64,000 nt of DNA from Leclercia sp. LSNIH1 (lineage in GTDB: Bacteria; Pseudomonadota; Gammaproteobacteria; Enterobacterales; Enterobacteriaceae), in the NCBI RefSeq assembly GCF_002902985.1, contig NZ_CP026167.1, positions 2,294,001 to 2,358,000 on the forward strand. Reading direction: 5' to 3'. The translations under genes and the position numbers were made by a program. Positions 1-10,097 of the stretch are shown piece by piece (within the stretch, counting starts at the first letter, position 1; each line of letters starts with the position of its first letter). Under the pieces are notes generated by a model, which was not told the DNA's origin, did no database searches, and saw only the letters and a list, made by a program, of their open reading frames with translations.

Positions 1-2
1 AT

Positions 3-1073
3 CGTCAGCTGGAGCGCGCGTTGCAGGAGGTGATCTGTCAGGGTTTTGATGACAGCGTGATCCTGCCGCCGGGCAGCGTCATGACCGGCAGTCATGAGAT
101 GTACAAGGTCTTTACGCCGTTTAAAAACGCCTGGCTGCGGCGGCTGAAAGAGGGGCTGCCTGAGTGTGCGGCGGCTCCTGCCGTCCGCGAGGGCGAAAAG
201 GTGACCCCGGCGGCGCTGGATTTCGATTATCCGCAACAGCCATTCGATACTGACCTCTTTCCAGCGAGCGAGAGAGAGGCGATTGCCCGGCTGCGTCAGT
301 TCTGTCAACAGGGGGCAGGGGAGTATGAGGCGCAGCGCGATTTTCCGGCTATCGAAGGGACCAGCCGTCTCTCCGCCTGCCTGGCGCTGGGGGTGCTGTC
401 TCCTCGCCAGTGCTTGCACCGCTTGCTGGCCGAGCAACCCCAGGCGCTGGAGGGGGGGCCGGGAGCGGTATGGCTCAACGAGCTTATCTGGCGCGAGTTT
501 TATCGTCATCTGATGACGTATCACCCTGATTTATGTAAATATCGGCCATTCATCCGCTGGACTGATAACGTCGAATGGCAGTCTGACGATGTGCAGCTGA
601 AAGCCTGGCAAGAGGGACAAACCGGCTATCCGATTGTCGATGCAGCCATGCGTCAGCTGAATGAAACCGGCTGGATGCACAATCGCCTGCGGATGATCAC
701 CGCCAGCTTTCTGGTAAAGGATCTGCTTATCGACTGGCGTGCCGGGGAACGTTACTTTATTTCACAGCTGATCGATGGCGACCTGGCCGCCAATAACGGC
801 GGCTGGCAGTGGGCGGCATCAACCGGAACCGACGCCGCCCCCTATTTTCGTATTTTTAACCCGACAACCCAGGGACAGAAGTTTGATTCCGACGGCGTGT
901 TTATCCGCCGCTGGCTGCCGGAGCTGGCCACCGTGCCGGACAAGGCCATCCACGATCCCTGGATCTGGGCGGACAAGCAGGGCGTCACCCTCGCGTATCC
1001 CCGCCCGGTTGTCGACCATAAACAGGCGCGCGTTGCCACGCTGGCCGCGTATGAAGCCGCCCGTAAAGCATAG
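3..1073 (+). CDS. phr: Deoxyribodipyrimidine photolyase, 3' part
   Basis: The C-terminal 356 codons of a CPD photolyase; the frame is open to the left edge, so the 5' part lies outside the window. The enzyme uses light and FADH- to split cyclobutane pyrimidine dimers. Visible family motifs of the FAD-binding domain are EGTSRLSACLALG, NELIWREFYRHL, PIVDAAMRQLNETGWMHN and WQWAASTGTDAAPYF. The sequence tracks the E. coli protein (472 aa) to its end. The stop lies 9 nt before ybgI, as in E. coli. A TTG at 21 is not a start; it is an internal Leu codon. Confidence 0.97.
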   Translation, partial: RQLERALQEVICQGFDDSVILPPGSVMTGSHEMYKVFTPFKNAWLRRLKEGLPECAAAPAVREGEKVTPAALDFDYPQQPFDTDLFPASEREAIARLRQFCQQGAGEYEAQRDFPAIEGTSRLSACLALGVLSPRQCLHRLLAEQPQALEGGPGAVWLNELIWREFYRHLMTYHPDLCKYRPFIRWTDNVEWQSDDVQLKAWQEGQTGYPIVDAAMRQLNETGWMHNRLRMITASFLVKDLLIDWRAGERYFISQLIDGDLAANNGGWQWAASTGTDAAPYFRIFNPTTQGQKFDSDGVFIRRWLPELATVPDKAIHDPWIWADKQGVTLAYPRPVVDHKQARVATLAAYEAARKA

Positions 1074-1082
1074 GGAGTCATA

Positions 1083-1826
1083 ATGAAAAACAGTGAACTG
1101 GAACGACTGATTAACGACAAACTGAACAGCGCCAGCTTCAGCGACTACGCACCGAATGGCCTGCAGGTGGAAGGGCGCGAAACTATTCAGAAGATTGTTA
1201 CCGGTGTGACGGCAAGCCAGGCGCTGCTGGATGAAGCGGTTCGCCAGCAGGCCGATGCCGTTATCGTTCATCACGGCTATTTCTGGAAGGGGGAATCTCC
1301 GGTTATCCGCGGCATGAAGCGCAACCGCCTGAAGACCTTGCTGGAGAACGACATCAACCTCTATGGCTGGCACCTGCCGCTGGATGCGCACCCGGAGCTG
1401 GGAAACAACGCCCAGCTGGCGGCGCTGCTCGGCATTAACATCATGGGCGAAATCGAGCCGCTGGTGCCGTGGGGGGAACTCTCCATGCCGGTGCCGGGTC
1501 TGGAGCTGGCCTCGTGGATCGAAGCGCGGCTGGGGCGTCGTCCGCTGTGGAGCGGCGATACCGGGCCGGATGAGGTTAAACGCGTCGCCTGGTGTACCGG
1601 CGGCGGACAGAGCTTTATTGACAGCGCGGCGCGTTTTGGCGTCGATGCGTTTATCACCGGCGAAGTCTCTGAGCAAACCATTCACTCCGCCCGCGAGCAG
1701 GGGCTGCATTTTTATGCGGCAGGTCACCATGCCACGGAACGCGGCGGCATTCGCGCGCTCAGCGAATGGCTGACAGAAAACACCGACCTGGATGTCACCT
1801 TTGTCGATATTCCTAATCCAGCCTGA
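1083..1826 (+). CDS. ybgI: NIF3/DUF34-family metal-binding protein YbgI
   Basis: 247 aa, the same length as E. coli YbgI. The NIF3 (DUF34) family forms toroidal hexamers with a dinuclear metal site; its biochemical role is unsettled. Candidate metal ligands are the HHGYFWKGE motif (His63, His64), the Asp in LPLDAHPELG near residue 100, and AGHHATERGG near residue 215. The start is preceded by GGGAGTCATA. It sits between phr and pxpB and may be co-transcribed with the 5-oxoprolinase genes, but nothing in the sequence proves a functional link. Confidence 0.95.
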   Translation: MKNSELERLINDKLNSASFSDYAPNGLQVEGRETIQKIVTGVTASQALLDEAVRQQADAVIVHHGYFWKGESPVIRGMKRNRLKTLLENDINLYGWHLPLDAHPELGNNAQLAALLGINIMGEIEPLVPWGELSMPVPGLELASWIEARLGRRPLWSGDTGPDEVKRVAWCTGGGQSFIDSAARFGVDAFITGEVSEQTIHSAREQGLHFYAAGHHATERGGIRALSEWLTENTDLDVTFVDIPNPA

Positions 1827-1840
1827 TGAGAGGTATCTAA

Positions 1841-2497
1841 GTGCAGCGAGCACGTTGTTATCTGCTAGGCGAAACCGCCGTCGTACTGGAACTGGAGCCG
1901 CCGGTGACCCTGGCGACGCAAAAACGGATCTGGCGCTTGACCCAGCGACTGGGTGAAATCCCTGAAGTGGTGGAAGCCATTCCGGGGATGAATAACATCA
2001 CCGTGGTGCTGCGCAATCCCCACTCGGTGGCGCTGGATGCCATAGAACGTCTGCAGCGCTGGTGGGAAGAGAGCGAAGCGCTGGAACCCGATTCCCGCGC
2101 TATCGAGATCCCCGTGGTGTATGGTACTGCTGCGGGCCCCGATCTGGGCGAGGTGGCGCGACACGCGGGGCTGACCGAGAAACAGGTCGTGGAGCTCCAT
2201 TCCTCCGCGGATTATGTGGTCTGGTTTTTGGGCTTTCAGCCGGGCTTTCCGTATCTGGGCGGGCTGCCTGAGCAACTGGCTACGCCGCGTCGCGCTGAAC
2301 CCCGGTTGCAGGTGCCGGCGGGCTCGGTGGGGATTGGCGGGTCGCAGACCGGTATTTATCCCTTAGCCACACCCGGAGGCTGGCAGCTGATTGGGCACAC
2401 CTCTCTGCCGCTGTTCGATCCCGCTCGTGACGAGCCGGTGCTGCTGCGACCGGGCGACACCGTGCGGTTTATCCCGCTGAAGGAGGGGGTATGTTAA
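1841..2497 (+). CDS. pxpB: 5-oxoprolinase subunit PxpB (GTG start)
   Basis: 218 aa; formerly YbgJ, family of Bacillus KipI. With PxpC and PxpA it forms the ATP-dependent 5-oxoprolinase that opens pyroglutamate (5-oxoproline) to glutamate. The family motifs [32 protein letters not shown] and [16 protein letters not shown] are all present. The GTG start at 1841 is chosen because MQRARCYL matches the E. coli N terminus and AGAGG lies just upstream. The end overlaps pxpC by 7 nt, which suggests translational coupling. Confidence 0.96.
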   Translation: MQRARCYLLGETAVVLELEPPVTLATQKRIWRLTQRLGEIPEVVEAIPGMNNITVVLRNPHSVALDAIERLQRWWEESEALEPDSRAIEIPVVYGTAAGPDLGEVARHAGLTEKQVVELHSSADYVVWFLGFQPGFPYLGGLPEQLATPRRAEPRLQVPAGSVGIGGSQTGIYPLATPGGWQLIGHTSLPLFDPARDEPVLLRPGDTVRFIPLKEGVC

Positions 2498-3423
2498 AAA
2501 TCATTCGTGCGGGTCTTCATACTTCGGTGCAGGATGGCGGACGTATCGGGTTTCGCCAGTCAGGAATCAGCTACTGCGGCGCGCTGGATAAACCGGCACT
2601 GCAGATTGGTAATCTGCTGGTGGGCAATGACCCGGATGATGCCGCGCTGGAGATCACCCTGGGGCAATCTATCTTCGAATTTGAACAGGATGGCTGGTTT
2701 GCCCTGACCGGTGCGGGCTGTGATGCCCGGCTTGACGGGGCCGCGGTCTGGACCGGCTGGCGCCTGCCGGTGAAAGCCGGGCAACAGCTCACCCTTAATC
2801 GTCCCCGCCGGGGCATGCGCAGCTATCTGGCCATTGCGGGCGGAATCGACGTGCCGCAGGTCATGAACTCCCTCAGCACCGACCTGAAGGTGGGGCTGGG
2901 CGGTCACGAAGGGCGGCTGCTGAAAGATGGCGATCGCCTGCAGGTTCGGGCCGGTGGGCGTGAATTCCGTGAAGCCCAGGGCGTGAAACAGCTCCTTTGG
3001 AGTAACCGCGTGCGGGCCTTGCCGGGACCGGAATACCATGAGTTCGATCAGGCCTCCCAGGATGCGCTCTGGCGTCTGCCCTGGCAGCTCAGCCCACAGA
3101 GTAACCGTATGGGCTACCGCCTGCAGGGGCAAAAGCTGGCGCGCACCACCGATCGGGAGATGCTGTCGCACGGGCTGCTCCCGGGCGTGATTCAGGTGCC
3201 GCATAACGGACAGCCTATCATTCTGATGAACGATGCCCAGACCACCGGGGGGTACCCGCGGATCGCCTGCATCATCGAGGCCGATATGTACCATCTGGCG
3301 CAGGCCCCGCTCGGACAACCTATTCACTTTGTCCCCTGTACGCTGGAAGAGGCGCTGGAGGCGCGGCGCATCCAGAAGCAGTACATCGAACAGCTGGCGT
3401 GGAGGTTACATGATCGCGGTTGA
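2491..3423 (+). CDS. pxpC: 5-oxoprolinase subunit PxpC
   Basis: 310 aa; formerly YbgK, family of KipA and the biotin-dependent carboxyltransferase-like subunits. It partners with PxpB, with which it is fused in some bacteria. Typical motifs are [15 protein letters not shown] at the N terminus, GGIDVP near residue 113, and [15 protein letters not shown] near residue 250. It overlaps pxpB by 7 nt and pxpA by 14 nt, so the three subunits are almost certainly made from one message in fixed proportion. Confidence 0.96.
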   Translation: MLKIIRAGLHTSVQDGGRIGFRQSGISYCGALDKPALQIGNLLVGNDPDDAALEITLGQSIFEFEQDGWFALTGAGCDARLDGAAVWTGWRLPVKAGQQLTLNRPRRGMRSYLAIAGGIDVPQVMNSLSTDLKVGLGGHEGRLLKDGDRLQVRAGGREFREAQGVKQLLWSNRVRALPGPEYHEFDQASQDALWRLPWQLSPQSNRMGYRLQGQKLARTTDREMLSHGLLPGVIQVPHNGQPIILMNDAQTTGGYPRIACIIEADMYHLAQAPLGQPIHFVPCTLEEALEARRIQKQYIEQLAWRLHDRG

Positions 3424-4147
3424 TTTAAATGCAGATTTAGGTGAAGGGTGCGGCAGCGATGCCGCACTGTTAAAGCTGGTGTCGTCAGCCAATATCGCCT
3501 GCGGATTCCATGCCGGCGATGCCGAAACCATGCTGGCCTGCGTGCGCGAAGCGCTAAAAAATGGGGTGGCCATCGGGGCGCACCCCAGCTTCCCGGACCG
3601 GGAAAACTTTGGCCGCACGGCCATGACCCTGCCGCCGGAGACAGTCTACGCCCAGATGCTCTACCAGATTGGTGCCCTGGCGGCGATCGTTCGCGCCGAA
3701 GGCGGGCAGCTGCGTCACGTAAAACCGCACGGCATGCTCTATAACCAGGCGGCAAAAGATCGCGACCTGGCGGATGCGATCGCCCGCGCCGTTTCGACCG
3801 TTGACCCGGATCTGATCCTGGTCGGGCTGGCGGGGAGCGAGTTGATCCGCGCGGGAACGCGCTATGGCCTGATCACCCGGGAAGAGGTGTTTGCCGATCG
3901 TGGATATCAGGCCGATGGCAGCCTGGTGCCGCGTACCCAGGCCGGGGCGCTGATCGCCGATGAAGATCAGGCCCTGGCGCAAACCCTGGAGATGATCCAG
4001 CGCGGACGGGTGAAGAGTATTACCGGTGAATGGGCAGCCGTGCATGCGCAGACGGTGTGTATCCACGGTGACGGCGAGCATGCGCTGGCCTTTGCCCGTC
4101 GTCTGCGCAGAGAATTTGAAGAAAATAATATAAAAATCAGTGCATAA
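3410..4147 (+). CDS. pxpA: 5-oxoprolinase subunit PxpA (LamB/YcsF family)
   Basis: 245 aa; formerly YbgL. This is the LamB/YcsF subunit of 5-oxoprolinase. The N terminus [12 protein letters not shown] is the family hallmark; [28 protein letters not shown] and KPHGMLYNQ follow. The frame is open back to 3233, but homology and the GGAGG 6 nt upstream place the start at the ATG at 3410, inside the end of pxpC. The E. coli protein is 244 aa. Confidence 0.96.
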   Translation: MIAVDLNADLGEGCGSDAALLKLVSSANIACGFHAGDAETMLACVREALKNGVAIGAHPSFPDRENFGRTAMTLPPETVYAQMLYQIGALAAIVRAEGGQLRHVKPHGMLYNQAAKDRDLADAIARAVSTVDPDLILVGLAGSELIRAGTRYGLITREEVFADRGYQADGSLVPRTQAGALIADEDQALAQTLEMIQRGRVKSITGEWAAVHAQTVCIHGDGEHALAFARRLRREFEENNIKISA

Positions 4148-4182
4148 CGCACACTTGCAAACACAACGACAGGAAAAAGGTC

Positions 4183-4893
4183 ATGGCAGAGACGCTATCC
4201 CTCTGGCCACTCATCGGTATCGCGGTGATTGTGGTCGGGTTTCTCTTACGCTTTAACCCGGTGCTGGTGGTCATTGTCGCCGGGATCGTCACCGGCCTGG
4301 CGGCGCAAATGCCCATCGCCACCATTCTGGAAAAACTGGGCGAAGGGTTCCTCAATACCCGTAACCTGCCTTATATCCTGCTGATCCCGCTGGCGGTTAT
4401 TGGTCTGCTGGAGCGCCACGGCCTGAAAGAGCGGGCCCAGGCGTGGATCGCGAAGATCCACAGCGCCACCGCCGGGCGGCTTTTGATCGTCTATCTCTTC
4501 GTCCGTGAAACGTCGGCGGCAATGGGGCTGACCAGCCTTGGCGGACACCCGCAGATGGTGCGCCCGCTGCTGGCGCCGATGGCGGAAGGGGCGGCGGAGA
4601 AAAAGTATGGCGAGCTGCCGGGGGCGGTGCGCTATCGACTGCGGGCGATGTCGGCAGCCACCGATAACGTCGGGCTCTTCTTTGGCGAAGATATCTTTGT
4701 TGCCTTTGGCGCCATCATCTTTATGCATAACTTTATGCTGGAATCCGGTGGGATCCAGACGGAGCCGCTGCATATTGCCCTCTGGGGGATCCCGACCGCG
4801 CTCTGCGCCTTTGCGATCCACGCGACCCGCCTCTACCGCCTGGATAAGCATCTGGAGCGCGAGCTGGCCAAAGTGCAGGGAGAGGTAAAATGA
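4183..4893 (+). CDS. DUF969 membrane protein, putative permease subunit
   Basis: 236 aa with about five or six hydrophobic segments, for example residues 7-40 and 63-76. It matches what I know of the DUF969 family, which occurs next to DUF979. The substrate is not established. It lies 35 nt after pxpA and its end overlaps the DUF979 gene by 4 nt. The position between 5-oxoprolinase and pyroglutamyl-peptidase suggests uptake of pyroglutamate or pyroglutamyl peptides; that is inference. Polar residues within membrane segments (VRETSAAMG, AATDNVGLFFGED) could line a transport path. E. coli K-12 lacks this gene here. Confidence 0.85.
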   Translation: MAETLSLWPLIGIAVIVVGFLLRFNPVLVVIVAGIVTGLAAQMPIATILEKLGEGFLNTRNLPYILLIPLAVIGLLERHGLKERAQAWIAKIHSATAGRLLIVYLFVRETSAAMGLTSLGGHPQMVRPLLAPMAEGAAEKKYGELPGAVRYRLRAMSAATDNVGLFFGEDIFVAFGAIIFMHNFMLESGGIQTEPLHIALWGIPTALCAFAIHATRLYRLDKHLERELAKVQGEVK

Positions 4894-5885
4894 ATTTCCA
4901 GCAAAGCTATCTCTACTGGCTGGCAGGGCTGATCCTGCTCATCGTGGCGCTGATGTCGTTTCGCGATAAAGCCAACCCGCGACGTATGACCACCGGTCTG
5001 TTCTGGGGCATTTACGGCCTGCTGTTCCTGCTGGGGAACTGGACCTACGATCTGGTGGGCGACAAGCGCACCGTCCATATCGCAGTGGGTGTGGCAGTCG
5101 TGCTGCTGGCACTGATCGCCGGTTTCGGCGGGGTGCGCCTGGGGAGTTATCACCAGCGCACGCCAGAAGAGCATGAGAGCAGCGCGAAGCGTCTGGGCAA
5201 TCGACTCTTTTTACCAGCGCTGGCCATTCCGGTGGTGACGGTGGTGGGCGTGCTGATGTTCAACCACATCCCGGGCCTGCAGGAGACGCTATTCGGGCCG
5301 GGTAACCACTCGACCCTGGTGACGCTCTTCTCCATGACCGTCGGCTCGCTGATTGGCCTGGCGATGGCGGTTAAAATGACCCATGAGAAAGTGCATCAGC
5401 CTTTGCAGGAGGCGCGCCGTCTGCTCGACTCTATCGGCTGGGCCTTTATTCTGCCGCAGATCCTGGCGACCCTTGGCCTGCTGTTTACCGCCGCCGGCGT
5501 CGGGGAAGGCATTTCCTATCTCACCCAGACGTACCTGGCGGTCGACAGCCGGTTTATTGCGGTGGCGGTCTACGCCGTGGGCATGGCGCTGCTGACCATG
5601 GTAATGGGTAACGCCTTCGCCGCGTTTCCGATTGTCACCGCCGGGATCGGTATTCCCATTCTGGTGCTGCAACACGGCGGCAACCCGGCGGTGATGGCGG
5701 CGATTGGCATGTTCTCCGGCTACTGTGGCACCCTGATGACGCCGATGGCGGCCAACTTCAATATTGTGCCCGCCGCGCTGCTGGAGTTACCCGATAAAAA
5801 CGCGGTCATTAAGGCGCAGGTCCCCACCGGGGTATTGCTGCTGATCGCTAACGTCTTCCTGCTCTACTTCCTGATGTTCCTGTAA
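4890..5885 (+). CDS. DUF979 membrane protein, putative permease subunit
   Basis: 331 aa, strongly hydrophobic with about eight to ten predicted membrane spans, starting near residue 8. It matches the DUF979 family, which is regularly paired with DUF969. The start overlaps the DUF969 stop (ATGA), so the two are probably coupled and form one complex. Conserved-looking polar or glycine motifs inside the membrane are GNAFAAFPIVTAGIGIP and GYCGTLMTPMAANFN, the latter reminiscent of ion-transporter hairpins. Function is unproven. It is followed 6 nt later by pcp. Confidence 0.85.
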   Translation: MNFQQSYLYWLAGLILLIVALMSFRDKANPRRMTTGLFWGIYGLLFLLGNWTYDLVGDKRTVHIAVGVAVVLLALIAGFGGVRLGSYHQRTPEEHESSAKRLGNRLFLPALAIPVVTVVGVLMFNHIPGLQETLFGPGNHSTLVTLFSMTVGSLIGLAMAVKMTHEKVHQPLQEARRLLDSIGWAFILPQILATLGLLFTAAGVGEGISYLTQTYLAVDSRFIAVAVYAVGMALLTMVMGNAFAAFPIVTAGIGIPILVLQHGGNPAVMAAIGMFSGYCGTLMTPMAANFNIVPAALLELPDKNAVIKAQVPTGVLLLIANVFLLYFLMFL

Positions 5886-5891
5886 GGAGAA

Positions 5892-6539
5892 ATGATGCGA
5901 ACCGTATTGATCACCGGCTTTGAGCCGTTTGGCGGCGAAACCGTTAACCCCTCATGGGAGGTGGTAAAGCAGCTTGATGGCGCAATTATTGACGATTGCC
6001 GCGTGGTGGCGCGGCAGTTGCCCTGCGTGTTTGGCGAGTCGTTGTTGGTGCTGAACGCGGCCATTGATGCGCTACAGCCCTCCGTTGTACTGGCGGTAGG
6101 GCAGGCCGGGGGCCGGGTGGATGTCACCGTTGAGCGGGTAGCGATCAACGTTGATGATGCCCGTATCCCGGATAACCATGGCCGACAGCCGGTGGATGTC
6201 GCCATCGTTGAGGGCGGCCCGGCGGCCTGGTTCAGCACGCTGCCCATTAAAGCGATGGTGGCGGCGCTGCGTGAATCAGGTATTCCTGCTTCGGTTTCGC
6301 AGACGGCGGGGACATTCGTCTGCAACCACGTGATGTATGGCGTGCTGCACAAGCTGGCCGACCGCCCGGAGGTGAAGGGAGGTTTTATCCATATTCCTTA
6401 CCTGCCCGAGCAGGCGGCGGCGCACCCTGGCGCCCCGAGCATGGCGACGCAAACCGTAAAGCAGGCGCTGGAGATCGCCATTACGGTGGCGCTGCGCCAG
6501 GAGGCGGATATTAAAGTGGTGGGCGGCGCAACGCACTAA
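5892..6539 (+). CDS. pcp: Pyroglutamyl-peptidase I (peptidase C15)
   Basis: 215 aa cysteine peptidase that removes N-terminal pyroglutamate from peptides. The N-terminal FEPFGG motif is typical, and the catalytic triad can be read as Glu81 (VTVERVAIN), Cys144 ([10 protein letters not shown]) and His167 (FIHIPYLP). An AAGGAG lies just upstream; a second ATG at 5895 is an alternative start. Placed behind 5-oxoprolinase and a putative permease, it completes a plausible route from pyroglutamyl peptides to free 5-oxoproline to glutamate. It is absent from this locus in E. coli K-12. Confidence 0.95.
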   Translation: MMRTVLITGFEPFGGETVNPSWEVVKQLDGAIIDDCRVVARQLPCVFGESLLVLNAAIDALQPSVVLAVGQAGGRVDVTVERVAINVDDARIPDNHGRQPVDVAIVEGGPAAWFSTLPIKAMVAALRESGIPASVSQTAGTFVCNHVMYGVLHKLADRPEVKGGFIHIPYLPEQAAAHPGAPSMATQTVKQALEIAITVALRQEADIKVVGGATH

Positions 6540-6551
6540 CAAGGAGTCATT

Positions 6552-7343
6552 ATGCCAGAAGGACCAGAGATCCGCCGCGCGGCGGATAGCCTGGAGGCGG
6601 CGATAAAAGGCAAACCGCTCACCGACGTGTGGTTTGCTTTCCCTCAGTTAAAACCGTTTGAATCCCGGCTTATCGGCGAGACGGTCACGCATCTGGAGAC
6701 GCGCGGTAAAGCGCTGCTCACTCACTTTTCTAACCAGCTGACGCTCTACAGCCATAACCAACTGTATGGCGTCTGGCGGGTGGTTGAGACCGGCCAGGAG
6801 CCGCAGACCACGCGGGTCCTGCGCGTTAAGTTACAGACCGTGGATAAAACCATTCTGCTCTACAGCGCCTCGGATATTGAGATGCTCTTGCCGGAGCAAC
6901 TCACTACCCATCCCTTCCTGCAGCGGGTGGGGCCGGATGTCCTCGATTTACGTCTGACGGCAGAGGAGGTGAAAGCGCGGCTGTTGTCGGCAAAATTCCG
7001 CAACCGGCAGTTTTCCGGGCTGCTGCTGGACCAGGCGTTTCTCGCTGGTCTGGGCAACTATCTGCGGGTGGAAATTCTGTGGGAGGTGGGGCTGGCGCCG
7101 CAGCATAAAGCGTCACAGCTCACCGAAGAACAGCTCGACGCGCTGGCGTATGCTCTACTTTCCATCCCGCGTTTGTCGTACAACACCCGCGGGGTGGTGA
7201 ATGACAAGAAGCATCATGGGGCATTATTCCGCTTTAAGGTGTTTCATCGGGCGGGGAAAAAGTGCGAGCGGTGCGGCGGGGTGATTGAGAAAACGACGCT
7301 CTCTTCCAGACCGTTTTACTGGTGTCCTGAATGCCAGATGTAA
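6552..7343 (+). CDS. nei: Endonuclease VIII (DNA glycosylase/AP lyase)
   Basis: 263 aa, the same length as E. coli Nei. It excises oxidised pyrimidines from DNA and cuts the abasic site by beta/delta elimination. The catalytic N terminus PEGPEI (Pro2 nucleophile, Glu3) and Lys53 (RGKALLTHF) are intact. So are the helix-two-turn-helix region ([12 protein letters not shown]) and the C-terminal zinc finger, CxxC-x16-CxxC, in the last 27 residues. It starts 12 nt after pcp with AAGGAG upstream, so it may share that transcript. Confidence 0.97.
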   Translation: MPEGPEIRRAADSLEAAIKGKPLTDVWFAFPQLKPFESRLIGETVTHLETRGKALLTHFSNQLTLYSHNQLYGVWRVVETGQEPQTTRVLRVKLQTVDKTILLYSASDIEMLLPEQLTTHPFLQRVGPDVLDLRLTAEEVKARLLSAKFRNRQFSGLLLDQAFLAGLGNYLRVEILWEVGLAPQHKASQLTEEQLDALAYALLSIPRLSYNTRGVVNDKKHHGALFRFKVFHRAGKKCERCGGVIEKTTLSSRPFYWCPECQM

Positions 7344-7391
7344 AAAAGCCGTGTGGCGCTTGCGCATACCCGGCTTAGTTCGTTTTTACAG

Positions 7392-7417
7392 GCCCGGCAA
7401 GCGTAGCGCCGCCGGGC
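7392..7417. repeat. REP-like palindrome between nei and gltA
   Basis: Arms GCCCGGC and GCCGGGC flank AAGCGTAGCGCC. This is the usual look of enterobacterial REP units and lies between the convergent nei and gltA stops. Similar units recur at four other places in this window. Confidence 0.7.
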
Positions 7418-7424
7418 ATCGCTT

Positions 7425-8711
7425 TTAGCGTTTAGTCACGTCAGACTCGAAATTACGCTGCTCGTAGCCGGTGTACAGCTGACGAGGACGGGCAATTTTC
7501 ATCCCTTCGGTGTGCATTTCGTTCCAGTGTGCAATCCAGCCCACGGTACGCGCCATCGCGAAGATAACGGTAAACATGGAAGATGGAATGCCCATCGCTT
7601 TCAGGATGATACCGGAGTAGAAATCGACGTTCGGGTAGAGTTTCTTCTCGATGAAGTACGGGTCGTTCAGCGCGATGTGTTCCAGCTCCATCGCCACCTG
7701 CAGCAAGTCATCTTTGGTGCCCAGCTCTTTCAGCACTTCGTGGCAAGTTTCACGCATCACGGTTGCGCGCGGGTCATAGTTTTTGTAAACACGATGACCG
7801 AAGCCCATCAGACGGAAGGAGTCGTTCTTATCCTTCGCACGACGGACGAATTCAGGAATGTGCTCAACGGAGCTGATCTCTTCCAGCATCTTCAGTGCCG
7901 CTTCGTTCGCGCCGCCGTGTGCCGGTCCCCACAGGGAGGCGATACCTGCTGCGATACAGGCGAACGGGTTCGCGCCTGAAGAACCAGCGGTACGGACGGT
8001 AGAGGTAGAGGCGTTCTGCTCGTGGTCAGCATGCAGGATCAGGATACGATCCATTGCGCGTTCCAGAACCGGGTTCACTTCGTACTCTTCGCACGGCGTG
8101 GCGAACATCATACGCAGGAAGTTACCGGCGTAAGAGAGGTCGTTGCGCGGATAAACAAACGGCTGTCCGATGGAGTATTTGTAACACATCGCTGCCATGG
8201 TTGGCATTTTGGACAGCAGACGGAACGCGGCGATATCGCGGTGACGCTGGTTATTCACATCCAGGGAGTCATGGTAGAACGCGGCCAGTGCACCGGTGAT
8301 CCCGCACATTACCGCCATTGGGTGTGAATCGCGGCGGAAGGCGTGGAACAGACGGGTAATCTGCTCATGGATCATCGTGTGACGAGTGACGGTGGTTTTG
8401 AACTCATCGTACTGTTCCTGCGTCGGCTTTTCGCCGTTCAGCAGGATGTAGCACACTTCCAGGTAGTTGGAGTCAGTCGCTAACTGGTCGATGGGGAAAC
8501 CGCGGTGCAACAGAATACCTTCGTCACCGTCGATGTAGGTGATTTTGGACTCGCAAGATGCGGTGGAGGTAAAACCAGGGTCAAAGGTAAACATACCTTT
8601 AGAACCAAGACTACGGATATCAATAACATCCTGACCGAGCGTGCCTTTTAGCACATCCAGTTCAATAGCAGCGTCACCATTTAGGGTGATTTTTGCCTTA
8701 GTATCAGCCAT
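7425..8711 (-). CDS. gltA: Citrate synthase, type II
   Basis: 428 aa (E. coli 427). It condenses acetyl-CoA with oxaloacetate to citrate and is the NADH-sensitive hexameric type found in enterics. Catalytic regions are present: [16 protein letters not shown] (His264 equivalent), [14 protein letters not shown] (His305/306) and [11 protein letters not shown] (Asp362). The N-terminal NADH-binding extension ([13 protein letters not shown]) is intact. It is divergent from sdhC, with AAGGAG upstream of its ATG. Confidence 0.98.
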   Translation of the reverse strand: MADTKAKITLNGDAAIELDVLKGTLGQDVIDIRSLGSKGMFTFDPGFTSTASCESKITYIDGDEGILLHRGFPIDQLATDSNYLEVCYILLNGEKPTQEQYDEFKTTVTRHTMIHEQITRLFHAFRRDSHPMAVMCGITGALAAFYHDSLDVNNQRHRDIAAFRLLSKMPTMAAMCYKYSIGQPFVYPRNDLSYAGNFLRMMFATPCEEYEVNPVLERAMDRILILHADHEQNASTSTVRTAGSSGANPFACIAAGIASLWGPAHGGANEAALKMLEEISSVEHIPEFVRRAKDKNDSFRLMGFGHRVYKNYDPRATVMRETCHEVLKELGTKDDLLQVAMELEHIALNDPYFIEKKLYPNVDFYSGIILKAMGIPSSMFTVIFAMARTVGWIAHWNEMHTEGMKIARPRQLYTGYEQRNFESDVTKR

Positions 8712-9366
8712 TTACGGTCTCCTTAGCGCCTTATTGCTTAAGACTGCCCATAACCGGATTTGCATTCAGCTGATTTATCATTGTTACCAGTTTGTTATTT
8801 GGCTCGCCGCTCAGCTCACGAGGAGAAACCAGGGTACAGAGCAATGGCGCTAGCAGGTAAACAAATGAGAAACCAGAGAAATAACAGCAAATCAGTGTTT
8901 GTTCAGTCCGAATTATTCAAACCTGTATATCACTAATAACTGTCCTGATAACTTCGGTCAATACCATCACACTGTTACATAACTTATTCTCAGGTGAAAG
9001 AGAGACCTCATAACTTTTGCGCATTATATGCCTTTTCTGGTGATGTTTGTAACAATAATGTTTAACATTTGTCAAATCAGATGATTAAAAATTAAAAAGA
9101 TGTTGTTATCGTGACCCTGATCACTGTTCCAGAGAAAACCCGACAAACTGTATGTAGGTTAATTGTAATGATTTTGTGAACGGCCTATACTGCCGCCAGG
9201 TCTCCGGAAAACCCTGCAATCCCGAGCCAACCAGCGTTGTAACGTGTCATTTGAGCATCTGGAAGCAATGTTTTGCATGACGCACAGTTATATAAAAGGC
9301 ACGCTGTCTGACCCGCATCGCAGTCCGGAGGAAGGAAACTATAAGAACAGCATGTGGGCGTTATTC
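8712..9366. promoter_or_regulatory. gltA-sdhC divergent regulatory region
   Basis: About 650 bp with no gene. It is AT-rich in the middle (8880-9180). It must hold the gltA promoters on the minus strand and the sdhC promoter on the plus strand. In E. coli this region is controlled by ArcA, FNR and CRP; I did not find unambiguous single sites for them by eye. The 5' UTR of sdhC (9198-9366) is long, as in E. coli, where small RNAs act on it. Confidence 0.75.
9163..9191 (+). promoter_or_regulatory. sdhC promoter
   Basis: TTGTAA (9163-9168), a 17-bp spacer and TATACT (9186-9191). The sequence around the -10, GTGAACGGCCTATACTGCC, is nearly the same as the E. coli sdhC promoter as I recall it. Confidence 0.65.
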
Positions 9367-9756
9367 ATGATAAGAAATGTGAAAAAACAAAGACCTGTCA
9401 ATCTGGATCTCAAAACGATCCGATTCCCCGTAACGGCAATAGCGTCCATCCTTCATCGTGTATCCGGTGTGATCACGTTTGTCGCGGTGGGTATCCTGTT
9501 ATGGTTACTGGGTACCAGCCTCTCGTCTCCGGAAGGATTCCAGCAGGCCGCCGACATCATGAACGGTTTCTTTGTGAAATTTATCATGTGGGGCATCCTC
9601 ACCGCGCTGGCCTATCACGTTGTTGGCGGCATCCGCCATATGCTGATGGATGTCGGCTATCTGGAAGAGACCTTCGAAACCGGCAAACGTACCGCTAACA
9701 TCTCCTTTGTTATCACTGTCGTGCTTTCACTTCTCGCAGGAGTTCTCGTATGGTAA
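9367..9756 (+). CDS. sdhC: Succinate dehydrogenase cytochrome b556 subunit
   Basis: 129 aa membrane anchor of complex II, binding haem b and ubiquinone with SdhD. Three membrane spans are evident. The haem ligand His84 lies in [11 protein letters not shown], and Ser27/Arg31 of the quinone site lie in ASILHRVSG. The frame is open back to 9244, but the ATG at 9367 gives the exact E. coli N terminus [15 protein letters not shown]. One difference is Gly87 where E. coli has Val, next to the haem ligand. It overlaps sdhD by 7 nt. Confidence 0.97.
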   Translation: MIRNVKKQRPVNLDLKTIRFPVTAIASILHRVSGVITFVAVGILLWLLGTSLSSPEGFQQAADIMNGFFVKFIMWGILTALAYHVVGGIRHMLMDVGYLEETFETGKRTANISFVITVVLSLLAGVLVW

Positions 9757-10097
9757 GCAACGCCTCCGCATTAGGACGCAACGGCGTACATGACTTCATT
9801 CTGGTCCGTGCTACCGCTATCGTTCTCACCCTCTACATCATCTACATGATCGGTTTCTTTGCCACCAGCGGCGATCTGACCTGGGAAATCTGGACTGGCT
9901 TCTTCGGGTCTGCCTTTACCAAAGTGTTTACCCTGCTGGCGCTCTTCTCCATTCTGATCCACGCGTGGATTGGCATGTGGCAGGTACTGACCGACTACGT
10001 TAAATCAATGGCGATTCGTCTCGCGTTGCAGCTGGCTATTGTCGTTGCACTGGTGGTTTACGTTATTTATGGATTTGTTGTGGTGTGGGGTGTGTGA
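9750..10097 (+). CDS. sdhD: Succinate dehydrogenase membrane anchor SdhD
   Basis: 115 aa, as in E. coli, with three membrane spans. The N-terminal [20 protein letters not shown] is unchanged, and [18 protein letters not shown] holds the quinone-site Tyr83/Trp region. The start overlaps the end of sdhC, and the stop TGA overlaps the sdhA ATG by one base. In E. coli the sdhC-sdhD junction region is a target of small RNAs; that is known for the family and was not tested here. Confidence 0.97.
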   Translation: MVSNASALGRNGVHDFILVRATAIVLTLYIIYMIGFFATSGDLTWEIWTGFFGSAFTKVFTLLALFSILIHAWIGMWQVLTDYVKSMAIRLALQLAIVVALVVYVIYGFVVVWGV

